Source of the DNA: Isoetes taiwanensis
Taxonomy: Eukaryota > Streptophyta > Lycopodiopsida > Isoetales > Isoetaceae
Assembly: GCA_021234155.1 (NCBI GenBank)
Contig: JAJEKV010000335.1
Location: forward strand, 186,001 to 250,000
Direction: 5' to 3'
Length of the DNA stretch: 64,000 nucleotides
A model generated the notes under the pieces. It was not told the origin of the DNA and did not search any database. It saw nothing but the letters and a program-made list of their open reading frames with translations. Within the stretch, counting starts at the first letter, position 1. Every line of letters starts with the position of its first letter. Made by a program: the position numbers and the translations under genes. This document shows positions 22,818-33,044 of the stretch, piece after piece.

Positions 22818-22828
22818 TGGTATCGAGC
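22818..22828 (+). promoter_or_regulatory. Primer binding site, tRNA-Met type
   Basis: TGGTATCGAGC directly after the 5' LTR. It matches the usual initiator tRNA-Met site TGGTATCAGAGC except for one missing base, at a CAG triplet. Confidence 0.8.
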
Positions 22829-23016
22829 TATGTTCTTGGAGACCAAGAGCAAAGCAGCCATGTTCCCAGTAGCACTAACTTGATAGGATCCTCAAACCTC
22901 GAAAAAAATGAGAATTTTTTTTTCTCATTTTTGTAGTATGCTAAGCTAATGTGATTAAAATGAATAAAAATGTAAAAAGATTAAAAATTGATGAGCCAAC
23001 ATCAAAAAGTAGGGTG

Positions 23017-23270
23017 GTCTCACCTGCGTCGCGCCGGGACAGATTTCTAGAATCTCGAGAAATCGGGCCGGTATAATGTGAGACATTCGGCTTTTGACAC
23101 CAAAAAGTTGTAAAATCTGAATAAAATAACTTGATAATTCTAATTTTAAGCTAAGAATCAGTAGATTTAGCATGTTACATGTTAATTTAATAGTGGACCC
23201 CACCATGTCTCACACGCCACGCCGGGACCGATTTTCGACATTTTAATCGGGCTGGCATAACGTGAGAGAC
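23017..23270 (+). repeat. Hairpin pair ahead of the RT1 H3-like gene
   Basis: Units 23017-23084 and 23207-23270 start 190 bp apart. Each begins GTCTCAC and ends GTGAGAC or GTGAGAGAC, with inner CGCCGGGA against TCGGGC stems, giving a 64-68 base hairpin. The same pair recurs at 25092-25357 ahead of ORF2. The repeat spacing is close to a plant nucleosome repeat. Confidence 0.7.
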
Positions 23271-23345
23271 TTGCTTAATTAGGTGTTTTAGGTGCTTTAG
23301 ACAACCCAAAAGGTAGTTTAACAAGTTGACCTAAAACTTGACCCC

Positions 23346-23354
23346 TATAAATAG
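23346..23354 (+). promoter_or_regulatory. TATA box ahead of the RT1 H3-like gene
   Basis: TATAAATAG followed by ACCTAGACCCCCATTTTT. It lies about 75 bases after the hairpin pair and 102 bases before the ATG at 23448. The element's second internal TATA (25535) has the same context. Confidence 0.6.
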
Positions 23355-23447
23355 ACCTAGACCCCCATTTTTCTGTTCTTCCCTAGAACTTCGCCGTATT
23401 TATCAAGGCGATCTTCCGACGCTTAGCTCCGATCGACGAAGCAGCAA

Positions 23448-24948
23448 ATGATGGCCCGCACAAAACAGACTGCAAGGAAGCCTCGCCGAAGCGAATCATC
23501 CAGCGCCAGCGGTTCTGGCCTCTTTCAGAGGGTCCTACAAGAACGCCTTTTCAGGGAAGGCGATTCCTCTTCGAGCGAAGATGGGGATCAGATCGAGGCG
23601 ACCACCAGAGATCATAGACGACGACCGGCCAGACATCATGCATCAAATCCTAGAAGACATCGCAGCGGAGGAGGAGAGGACCAGGGAGCCCCGGGGGATG
23701 CACTTATACATACAGGGGGTATGGCATCTGCGTTCGGAGGGTGGCAAAAAACCCCCCTTGTATACACATTTTTAAAAGGCAATTTGACCCCTATGTGTAT
23801 AGATATTGCCCCAGATTAGTGCCTAAAAACACCCCTAACCCCTAAGTATACGTACGCAAATGGTCCAAAAAACACCCCTCCGTTGAACTCTCATGGGTTA
23901 TACGCTAATGAAAGGTGAATCCCCCGGGCAGGGAGCGAAGGGAGCAGACAGGGCAGCCAATAGCCGAGGAGCAACACCAGAATGAGACCCACACTCAGGA
24001 GGAGCAAGGGAGAGAAGAGCAGCAGCTGCCGAAGCTCACCCCGGATGAAGAAGCCGATCTTGCACGCTTCATAAGCAAGTATGAAGCTAAAGAACGCCGC
24101 CGGGAGCAGAGGACGAAGAGTCGGGAAGACGACCCGACCACAGCCAGCGGGCCGAAGAAGAGAAAGGCCAAAGCCATCAAGGCAGCCGGCAGGAAAGTTG
24201 TGAAGGTCGGCAAGCGAGCGACGGGTCCCGTAATCAACGAACCATCAGGCGAAGAGACCCCGCCTTCCACCGACGACTCGGACCAAGACTACGTGCCGGG
24301 CGCAGACGGGGCAAGCTCTTCAAAGCCCCCGGTCGTAGAGGAAGAGGTCCCGAGAAAGGCATACCCCAAGAGCAAAGAGGAGGCCGGGCGGTGGCTGGCC
24401 CCACCGCTCCCCGCGTGGGATAGGGTCAAGGCCCCACGGCCACAACGGGGGTATATATGTGATAGACCCCGTCAAGGTCTATCGAGAAGAGGATCAAGGA
24501 GCACAATGCTTACATGGCGAAGTGGGAGGCCTATAATGCCTATTACCGGGGAGCAATGAGGGTGAGAACGATTGGCGGACACCGACTAAGAGTCGACATC
24601 AAGCCCCCTCCACCAAAGCCCAAGCCTCCCAGAGCACCAGGAAAGAAGCGGGCCGGCAGGAAGAAGTTGGAGAATAGAGCCTTCAAGGAAATCCGGCACT
24701 TCCAGAGGAGCTACGGACTCTTGATCCCCCGGGCACCGTTTCAACGTTTGGTCCGCGAAGTTATGCAAGAATATAACACAGACATGCGCGTGACCGACGA
24801 GATGCTGTTGTGTTTACAGGAGGCGGCCGAAGCGAATATAGTAAAGCATTTTGAAGACTCAACGGCCTGCACGGTGTACGCGAAGAGGGTTACCCTCATG
24901 AGGCAGGATATGTATCTTGCCAGGCACATCAAGGGAGAACGCCCTTGA
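23448..24948 (+). CDS. Histone H3-like protein of retrotransposon RT1
   Basis: The ATG at 23448 (with a second ATG next to it) gives ARTKQTARK, identical to the first nine residues of mature histone H3 including K4 and K9, then diverges (PRRSESSSASG). A long charged middle follows with RRSS/Glu-rich text and a basic patch (GPKKRKAKAIKAAGRKVVK). The C-terminal 24590-24948 is a full H3 fold without gaps: RAFKEIRHFQRSYGLLI (alpha-N), PFQRLVREVMQEYNTDMR (alpha-1, loop 1), LQEAAEANIVKHFEDS (alpha-2), [18 protein letters not shown] (loop 2, alpha-3), ending GERP. Two frameshifts and a 231-bp insert (23694-23924) break it. Loop 1 has canonical H3 length, unlike many CENH3. Likely role: entry into or imitation of nucleosomes (inference). 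Confidence 0.85.
23694..23924. mobile_element. MITE-like insert in the H3-like gene
   Basis: About 231 bp starting GGGATGCACTTATACAT and ending as the reverse complement of GGGATTCACCTTTCATTA, so the ends are imperfect inverted repeats. CCCGG-type sequence flanks both sides. Leaving it out joins GAG-CCC-CGG to an in-frame Glu/Arg-rich continuation. It could instead be an intron, but no GT-AG pair fits. Confidence 0.45.
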
Positions 24949-25091
24949 ATTTTGTAAATAAGTGGAAAATTTTGTTAATATAAAGAAATTTTTGTGTAAA
25001 TAAAGTGTCAAACCCTGTTTAAATAGGTTAAGATATCGATCCCTAGCTTGTGTTTTAATTGAATTGGAGCTTTGAGCAAAATTGAGGCGAT

Positions 25092-25357
25092 GTCTCACAC
25101 GTCGCGCCGGGGACATTTCTAGAATCTCAAAATCGGGCCGGGGCAACGCGTGAGACCATGCCCAAAAATGCCCAAAACAGCTCCAAATCGACTAAGTAAG
25201 GGGTCAATTCTGCCTAACTCGATGAGTTTAGTGGAATTACAGCCTTAGATCACTTAAATTGAGTAAGCCTAGCCCAATTAGGACCCATGTCTCACCGTCG
25301 TCGGCCCGGGGAATGATTTCGACATTCTCAAAATGGGGTGCAGGCAGCGTGTGAGAC
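25092..25357 (+). repeat. Hairpin pair ahead of RT1 ORF2
   Basis: Units 25092-25156 and 25289-25357 start 197 bp apart, each from GTCTCAC to GTGAGAC with CGCGCCGGGG against CGGGCCGGGG-type inner stems. The DNA between them (TAAGGGGTCAATTCTGCCTA) is matched in RT3 near 15390-15415. This is the same cassette as 23017-23270. Confidence 0.7.
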
Positions 25358-25534
25358 CTCGTACCATTTCTTCACCAAATGATCTCCAAATTGTACAATA
25401 GGTTCAGTAGTTGTCCTTAGCATGCTCAAACCCTAGAAATAGTCTTCAAACTTGCAATTGCATCCCTTAATAGGCGTAATTGCCTAATCTCAGTAAATTC
25501 TAGGTCATCCAAAAATTAAGGTTTCCCCCTTTTC

Positions 25535-25544
25535 TATAAATAAG
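25535..25544 (+). promoter_or_regulatory. TATA box ahead of RT1 ORF2
   Basis: TATAAATAAG followed by TCCCCCATTTCTC. It corresponds to the RT3 TATA at 15055-15064. The first ATG of the ORF2 frames lies about 110 bases downstream (25654). Confidence 0.6.
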
Positions 25545-25587
25545 TCCCCCATTTCTCAATTGGCACCCACGCAAATTTGCTCTCCCT

Positions 25588-27174
25588 TTGCTTAGGGCGA
25601 TCTTTCGGCTCCACGAGGCTACGCATCCGTTTGATACTCCCTTCTTTGTTAGATCAATGGCCCTTCTAGCTGACTTGGCGATAGTGCAGGCGCCCGGTGC
25701 CCCATCGCCGAGGCGGATGTCAGCGACATCTTCCAAGTCTTTGGGAAAGAAATCGACATCCAAGCCACGCTAAATGCAACCCAAGCATATAGGCAGGTGC
25801 TAGCAGAATTTCAAGCTAAGGTAGAACCTTCTCTTGTCCAAGTCCCCCCTTGCATAGGATACTTCGTTTCCCAGCCCATCCCTTCAAGCGGCCTTGGTGA
25901 TGTCCCCAACATCGCCAAGTACTTGACTAACAAGGCCATGGGCTGCTGACTACATGGTCCCGACATGACCAATAGGACCAAGTACTTCTCTTACACCGCA
26001 GCCCTAGCCATCTTCTTATCCCACCGCTAGGAGAACCCGATGGGGGCAACCTCTATCCCCTCGATGGAGGTAGACCCCATAGCAAAGTCTAAGGGGAAGA
26101 GCGGATCTTTGTTGCAGTATCAGAGGAGCGAGGAAGCAAGAGAGGATGAAGAGGAATGGGACAACGAAGGATACACGGAGCTCGACTCGGGCGAAGAAGC
26201 AGCGCCAAGCGAGGAGGCCGATCAATTTCGAAAGTAGAGCCCGGAGGGCATCCGAGTTGCTCCCCCCACCGGGCCAGGCATCACAAGCCTAGCCCCTATC
26301 ATCATCAGCGGAGAGGAGTATCTCTACTCCCGGCGACATCGAACCTTCGAATGCGGGGAGAGGGAGCTCGGGTTGAGCTGCTCCACCAAGCTGCCAAGGA
26401 ACCGACATGGGCGACTTCATCGCCCCAGGGGAGCCTCGAACTTTCGCTTCAAGTGAGGGAGGCCAACACCTACCACGGGGAGGCGACCTCCCGATATCGA
26501 GTGCCCTACAAAGCAACATCGGGCAAATGATGGACCGGCCGGAGCCGCCAGCGGAGGAGGAGTTCGCCCTCAAGAACAGATGGGGATCCGTGGGAAGACC
26601 CGAGCATCCTAATGCCGAGTCCTTCGACACCACCCCTAAAAAAGGAGAAGGAATCGACCTCGGGAGGCTCGACCAAGACAATTGAAGACTCTGGTGAGCT
26701 GAAATTGAGGTCGACGAGTACCTTAGCGCAAGAGCTGGAGGCCAAACAAGCGGAGAAGCTTCGGCGACACACAACGACAGGTCGCTCAGGTACTACTTGC
26801 CGCTGCTGATGGATGGGAGAATAGCGGTAATACACCGCAAGTTCAGTCCCAGAGGTGAAGAAGGAGTGTTCATGCTGATTGCACTCTCAGGCTTCGGCAG
26901 GCATGCTCGAATAGCAACAAACGTCGACTATGCTGTCTTAGTCAAGAGGACAATAGCACTTGACCTCTTCGACTTCGCCATACCCCACCGACGCCAGCGA
27001 GATTGGCGTGGATCGCGCCCTTACATCCCGTAACCGCAGGTAGAAGACTCGTGAGAGCCATACTGAGGGAGGCTCGTCGGCAAGCATCATTAGGAACTTG
27101 GGTCACTCGGTAGGGACGGCCCAAGTTAAAAAGTTCCTTGAGGACAACCCGTCTTACCGGCGATTTCAAGACTA
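25588..27174 (+). pseudogene. RT1 ORF2, unknown protein
   Basis: Read over several frames: an N-terminal part with ADLAIVQAPGAP; then FQAKVEPSLVQVPPCIGYFV and GLGDVPNIAKYLTNKA near 25820-25940; an acidic block (SEEAREDEEEWDNEGYTELD) near 26130-26180; and a C-terminal block MDGRIAVIHRKFSPRGEEGV, NVDYAVLVKRTIALDLFDFA, ending near FLEDNPSYRRF at 27170. Blocks match RT3 13566-14960. It stands between the H3-like gene and gag, with its own hairpin/TATA cassette. I recognise no family. It could be an extra capsid-like or nuclear protein. Confidence 0.5.
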
Positions 27175-27359
27175 GTTAGACTCTTGATCCCGGAGACTTT
27201 TTGTACTAAAATATTATATAATATATGAATATAATCTCTGTTGCACTTTAAATGTTTTGTTGATATATTTTACTCCACAATTATGCCAACAAACCATAAA
27301 CAATGCGAGGGAACAAGTAAAACTAACCATATAGCCATGAATTACTTGTGTATGCAGTT

Positions 27360-28600
27360 AGAGGCCTAGGGCTCGAAGCGGCTTAACAACGCCAAGACCT
27401 TAGGGAAGAAATGGACCCCAGACCACCCCCGGCAAGGAACTTATTTGAAGAAATGGAACCCATGACCCCGGAGGAGGAGATATCAGATGAGGGACGGACC
27501 TTGAGCAGATAAAGGCTCTATTAGCCGCTGGCAGGAAGCGGTCGGTGGGCAATGCTCAATTGCCACAAGCATCGGCTTCGGAGAAAGCGGGAAGGGACAA
27601 GAAGAGGAGCCACGAGAAGGAGATCCCCAGCTGGATTCCTCCGACTCAAGCTGGAACTTCGACTCCGACTCCGAGGAAGAGGAAGAGCAGGAGCCAGGAC
27701 CGAGCGGATGGAAGGCAAAGGAACTTTGAAGAGGGAAGGCGAGAAACACCCCGGATGGACGACAAAGGGACACGGGGCCTCGACTACGAAGAAGGTAGAT
27801 TCCGCTTGGGCAATGTATGGAAGGCCCGAACTGGAACAGTTTCTGGGAGAACAGTCGATTGGAAGCGGAGGCATGGTGGGACGAGATGAGTGAGTGCGGC
27901 AATGCTTATGGCATGAAGGATAAAGACAAAGGAAGAGTGGCAACAGCCAACTTGAAGGGAGCCGCACGGATTTGGTGGAAGGGTTATGCAAAGGCACATG
28001 GCTTAAGCAGAGATGCTTGTAAGTTCAAGAAGTTTGCAAAAAGCCTTCAAAGCGCCATTACGTTCCAAGGGAACATAAGTCCAGCATGATCAGCCAGTTC
28101 TATAGGCTCCAACAAGGGGAAACAAATCAGTCCGTAAATATCTGAGGAATTCATGAGGCTAAAAGGTCAGATGTGCCGGGTTGGGAGAGAAGCATGCAGT
28201 GGAAAGCTATATCGAGGGCTGAATGAGGAGATCCATAAGCTTGTGAGAGCAATAAACCCTAGGACAAGACGTAGGCGAGTCCAAGGCTATAAGCTTGCGT
28301 GGGGTCCGGGACCTCGCAATAGCGGCGTATGCCAGATATTTCGGGGGATAAAGGCAAGGCGACAGAAGCTATAGCCCTGTGGCAACTGGTCCAGGCCAGC
28401 TAGAGCCCCACATGGTGGAAACCAGGGAAGCAAAGCCAGGAGAAGAAGCGGGTGTGTCCTTCAAGGACAAGCGGGGAGGGGTCAAACTACTCCAAAGCGG
28501 TCACGATCCTTTTGCGGCGATGCCCAAGGAAAAGAGGCAGAGTGCATAGAAAAGCACCGGTGCTTCAGTGCTTCCAGCCGTGCCATAGGACAGCAAAGCC
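27360..28600 (+). pseudogene. gag: RT1 gag, frameshifted
   Basis: An acidic N-terminal region is followed by the capsid core in the frame 27817-28089: EAWWDEMSECGNAYGMKDKD, ATANLKGAARIWWKGYAKAH, CKFKKFAKS. Later pieces (EEIHKLVRAINPRT near 28225) correspond to the capsid C-terminal part of Ty3 copy 1 (GLAPSIKRMVKAIYPK). No intact zinc knuckle can be read. The gene makes the particle shell in related elements. Confidence 0.7.
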
Positions 28601-28611
28601 GCCCCTACGCC

Positions 28612-29004
28612 ATGAGTGCGGCTCTAGCGGAGTTGGGAGGTTGGGACGCCTGTCCGACGACGGCGGCGCGAAGAAGAAGCGACTACATTCAGGGTGAGTG
28701 TCATATCTTTGCCGCAATAGATACAGAGCAAGCAGAGAGCCAGTATAAGGTAATTTCCACAGTAGGGAAGGCCAAGGCCAAGTCCTTCATAGTCTTGATA
28801 GACTCAGGAAGTAGCCATAACTTTGCATCCCCCAGAATGGTTCAAATGTTGAAGTTGAAGCCGCTAAAGTCAAAGCCAAAACCCGTTGTCTTAGCAAGTG
28901 GTCTTTGCGGAGGCGACGCGGCGGGCAAGAGAATTAACCGACATCGACTTGCCGAGGGATTAATATCCGGATGGGGGCGAAGTAATGGGCATTGGCAAGT
29001 ATGA
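28612..29004 (+). CDS. RT1 aspartic protease
   Basis: A 130-aa frame containing ECHIFAAIDTEQAESQYKV and the active-site segment VLIDSGSSHNFASPRMV, with the catalytic DSG intact. Two residues further on, LKLKPLKSKPK matches the usual flap approach. The frame is lost near 28910-29000. Cleaves the Gag-Pol precursor in related elements. Confidence 0.75.
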   Translation: MSAALAELGGWDACPTTAARRRSDYIQGECHIFAAIDTEQAESQYKVISTVGKAKAKSFIVLIDSGSSHNFASPRMVQMLKLKPLKSKPKPVVLASGLCGGDAAGKRINRHRLAEGLISGWGRSNGHWQV

Positions 29005-29044
29005 CTTGATCATAGGAATGGAGTACCTTGGGCGGCGGGGGCCA

Positions 29045-30120
29045 TTATCGATAATGGAAAGCGGAAAGTGACCTTCCCAACGCCGGCGGCAAGATCATCG
29101 AAATCCGCAGTGTAAAGAAGTTGTTCCCATCATGCAGTGCATGTCTTCTAAGAGGCTGTTCAAGTGCATCAAGAGCGAGCAGGTGGCATACATCTTCAAG
29201 CTTGAGATTAGTGAGCCGGAATCGGAAGGAAGCAAAGAAGACAAGGTGCTCAGCAAGTTGCCGAAGCAAGTAGCTAAAGGCGATCCACGGAGTTCCATGA
29301 TCTCTTTCTAGATGAGATCAGCGGCTTCCTCCCTATAGGGGAGTTGAGTCTTGAGATTGTACTCGAACCGGGAACAAAGCCAACGAGCAAGGCTCCATAT
29401 AGAATGACAACGCAGGAATTGTCGGAGCTAAAGAAGCAGTTGCAGGAGCTGCTTGACCTAGGTTTTATTAGACCTAGTGTTTCGCCATTTGGAGCGCCCA
29501 TTCTCTTCGTTAAGAAGAAGGATGGCAGTTTAAGGATGTGCATAGACTATAGGCAGTTGAACAAGCACACCATTAAGAACAAATGCAGCGCCCCCGGATC
29601 GGATGACTTGATGGATCAGCTCAAGGTGCAAAGATCTTCTCCAAAATCGACTTAAGGTCGAGGTTATCATCGGATCGGGATAAAGGAAGAAGATATCCAT
29701 AAGACCGCCTTGAGCAGCGGTATGGGCACTATGAGTTCACGGTAATGCCCTTCGGCTTATCGAATGCCCCCGCGGCGTTCATGAGGCTCATGAAGCGACA
29801 TCTTGGGGAGTTCTTAGACACCTTTGTGATTGTTTTCTTTGATGACATTTTGGTGTATAGCAGATCCCTTGAAGAGCATGTACAACACTTGAGAAGAGGC
29901 TTTGGAGAAGTTGAAGAGGCACCGGTTATGCATAAGTTGTCGGTGCCACCGCAAATGAGAGAAGGTAGAGTATCTAGGGCATGTCATATCAGCGAGAAGG
30001 CATCTCGACGGATCCCGCGAAGATTGAAGTGATCATTCGCTGGTCGGCGGCGAAGAATGTGCATGAAGTCGAAGTTTTCTCGGCCTAGCGGTGGTACTAC
30101 AGAAGTTCGTGAAGAACTTT
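29045..30120 (+). pseudogene. RT1 reverse transcriptase, frameshifted
   Basis: The frame 29344-29655 gives [39 protein letters not shown] and [15 protein letters not shown]. The frame 29745-30032 gives [16 protein letters not shown] and the catalytic [18 protein letters not shown]. Between them [12 protein letters not shown] is shifted. Both catalytic aspartates of the FFDD box are present. Confidence 0.8.
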
Positions 30121-30149
30121 GCCAAGATAGCAGCCCCGGCTAACGGACT

Positions 30150-30640
30150 TTGACGCGGCGGAGAAAGTGAAAGATTGGGCCGAGAGCATTGGCACAAGAA
30201 AGCCCAAGCAGGGGTTTGAATTGTTGAAGGAAGCTTTAACAACAGCCCCGGCCTTTAACCCGCCGGACCCGGAGAAAGATAAGCTTGTAGCGACCGACTT
30301 GAGTAAGATAGCTACAGTGCAAAGTCTTATGCAAGAAAGAGCGTGGTAGCGTATGATTCGGTGAAGATGAACGACGCCGAAACACGCTACCCCACGCACG
30401 ATCAAGAATTGCTTGCGGTTGTCAGGGCATTAAGAATTTGGAGGCACTACCTTTTGGGAAGGAAGTTCCAGTTGGATACAGACCACCAGAGCCTCCAATA
30501 TGTATTCACGCAACCACACCTCAACCTCGAGGCGAGAGAAGGTGGATGGAGTTCCTTGAAGAGTACGACTTTGATATAGTCTACAAGCCGGGAAGCTCAA
30601 TGTGGTAGCGGATGCGCTTTCAAGGCATCCCCACGACAAC
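30150..30640 (+). pseudogene. RT1 RNase H, frameshifted
   Basis: [20 protein letters not shown] has the first catalytic Asp (usual form ATDASKxATG). Next come [20 protein letters not shown] with the catalytic Glu region and [20 protein letters not shown] with a further Asp. Three frames are needed to read the domain. Confidence 0.75.
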
Positions 30641-30849
30641 TAGAGTGCATTGCAATGCAATTTCGGACGATCTCCAATGACTTTGGTAGAAAGATTGAAG
30701 AGTCCTTGCCAACGGACGTGGATTTCAAGGAAGTATGGCAAGTCTCTCTAGGGAGGCTAGAACAGATAAGGAGCGGGAGGCCTTTAAGCATTTTAAGAAG
30801 GAAGGCAACCTGTTATACCATAAGAACAAGCAGCGCGTGCCAATCATCA

Positions 30850-31840
30850 TCGTGTAAGGAAATTGATCCTCCACGACCGCTAACAGCCCAATAGCCGCCA
30901 TGCGGGATTCATGAAAACATATTTCAAAAGTACGCAGCAGCTATTATTGGCCAGGAATGAAGAAGGGTGGCTCGCTACATCAAGGAATGCCGGCTATGTC
31001 GCCAGACAAAGGCGAGCAGCTTCAATTTGGGGCATTGGAGCCATTAGCGGTGCCAAACGCTAAGTGGGAGGTAATCGGCATGGATTTCATCACGGGACTC
31101 CCAAGAACGACAAGAGGGAAGGATGCCTTGATGGTAGTGGTCGATAAGTTGTCTAAGATGGCACATTTTGTGCCTTGCAGACCACCAGATCTGACTATGG
31201 ATCAAACAAAGCTCTTCACCAAAGAGATCTTCGGGCTTCATGGCATGCCAAGGGAGATCATCTCCGGCAGAGGGATCCGAAGTTCATGCGCCTTTTGGCA
31301 AGACCTCTTTGCGACAATCCGTGACGAAGCTATCCATGAGCACGGCATATCATCCTCGCATCGGATGGCCGACGGGAGCGGACCAATAGGATTTTAGAGG
31401 ACATGCTACTAAACTATGTGCGGAATAAGCAAAGTATGTGGGAAGAATTTATTCACTTGGTGGAGTTTGCATACAATAGCACCAAGCGGGGAATCATCCC
31501 AAATGTCGCCGTTTATGATCAATTACGGCTATCGATTGCCTAACTCCGAGATACTTGGCACAACCCCGTGTCAAAAGTGGAAGTTTCGCGGCAGATGTTG
31601 GCCGATATGCGGCGGCTTGTGGAAGAAGTTCGAGGTTATCTCGCTAGCAGCAAGAAGTCGTCGAGAAGAGCATCACGACAAGCATCGAAAAAGAAGAGAG
31701 TTCAAAGTTGGAGATGATGTTTGGCTCAAGATCAAGGTGAAGCAGCGGCTTCGGGATCGGGAATTGCAAGAAGCTTGCTCCAAGGTGGGCTGGACCTTCC
31801 GGAATAGTCAAGAGGGTAGGTAATCAATCCTACAAGCTAG
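30850..31840 (+). pseudogene. RT1 integrase, frameshifted
   Basis: Frame 30957-31397 holds LAVPNAKWEVIGMDFITGLP with the first Asp, DKLSKMAHFVPCRPP and LFTKEIFGLHGMPREIISG. At the second Asp (SDRDPKF in relatives) the reading is GRGIRSS, a local shift. From 31416 the frame reads KNLFTWWSLHTIAPS, and the C-terminal part near 31690-31830 (FKVGDDVWLKIKVKQ) is the GPY/F-type domain seen intact in RT3. Confidence 0.75.
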
Positions 31841-31959
31841 ACTTGCCAAAGACACCTAAAGATTCATAAGGTCTTCCACGTGAGTTTGTTGAAGAAGCAT
31901 ACTCCAAATCCGGGCCGAAGTCTTGGATTCTCCAACATTGTTGGAAATGACGGAGGAGC

Positions 31960-32178
31960 TTATTGGAAATAGTTCCGTAATTGATTCTTGATAAAGCTTT
32001 CAAGAAAACGAGGAGATCGAATTCTTCCAAAGATTTGGTCAAGTGGAAACACTTACCCGGTGGAAGACGCGACGTGGGTACTTAAGAAAGATTTAGTAAA
32101 GCAAAGATCCACGTTTATGGAGCAATGGGACGGCAAGGTCATCTTGAAAGAAATCGCTCGGGCATGTCGATTTATGTA
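31960..32178 (+). pseudogene. RT1 chromodomain
   Basis: The end of pol reads VEDATWVLKKDLVKQRSTFM, then EQWDGKVILKEIARACRF before the stop. This is the C-terminal half of the chromodomain seen whole in RT3 (VEDATWVLKRDLEKQYPQFM). The first half (IELILDKAFKKTRRSEF-like) is split by shifts between 31960 and 32040. Family role: binding of methylated H3 tails. Confidence 0.7.
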
Positions 32179-33031
32179 GGTTAATTCTTGTGTAATTAAG
32201 ATTAATCTACGCATGCAACCTATGCTTAGTAGGGGTCGCATGCGTTGTTAAATGATGGGACCACTACGGTGATCTCTAGGGCGTGGTGCAATGTCAATGT
32301 AGGCATGACCGCGTTTCGCTTGGGCGAAAGTGGAAGGTAGATTAGAAAGTCTACTTACGTCCCACCAAGTAGGCGACCTCGAGAGAAAGGAGGTCATGAA
32401 GGAATGCACCGATAGGGAAAAGCACCTCTAGCCCCATATATGCTTTGATAGGAGGAATGGGGCCTTCACGCCCCATATCTGGGAAGGACCTATCCTCCTG
32501 TTGGGCAACTAGGGTGTAGGCATGAGCGCATATAGGCATATAGGCATATCGTCTCCACGACCATAATGGAAGATTCACCCTCTTCCCTGGGGAGATTAGC
32601 CATGCATCCATGTAGATAGGTGGGGTGGTCACCATATAACCAAAATTTTATTAATAATTAAATGGTACTAACGTAGTGTCGACCTGCAGCCAATAGAAGC
32701 TCAGGAGGGCAAGGAGGTCGAAGAAGAGACTTGCAACACAAATTTTGTTTGAATGTGTTGCAAGGAATGAAGAAACCTCGGACGTTAATTTTAATTTTGA
32801 TAAACTTAATTGTCATGTTAAGTGAATTATTGGGTAACCTGTTTTAATGATGTTATGAAGTGATAAGTATTTCATAATATAATGTTGTGATAATGTCCTA
32901 AAAATATTACCTTAAGGTAATCTTAATAAATGTGTAGGGATTATGGTAGTTATCGTATGTATCAGGTTGATTGCAGATTAGGTTGATCCCAAGGTGGGGA
33001 GACTAACGATGCCGCGGACAAAGATCAATTC
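32179..33031 (+). other. RT1 3' untranslated region
   Basis: About 850 bases without a coding frame, matching RT3 7654-8465 in blocks. It includes an inverted repeat around 32735-32765 (TTGCAACACA with TGTGTTGCAA). It ends at the polypurine tract. Confidence 0.55.
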
Positions 33032-33044
33032 AAGGTGGGGAGAA
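33032..33044 (+). promoter_or_regulatory. Polypurine tract of RT1
   Basis: AAGGTGGGGAGAA directly before the 3' LTR start TGTGGCG at 33045. It is the expected plus-strand primer for an LTR retrotransposon. Confidence 0.85.

Noticed and set aside
24586-24932. Minus-strand ORFs opposite the H3 fold
   Set aside because: They are shadows of the plus-strand histone frame with no motif of their own.
23448-24948. Host CENH3 or H3 gene that was hit by a transposon
   Set aside because: It lies between the LTR and gag of an element with matching target duplication, and a sister element carries the same gene at the same place.
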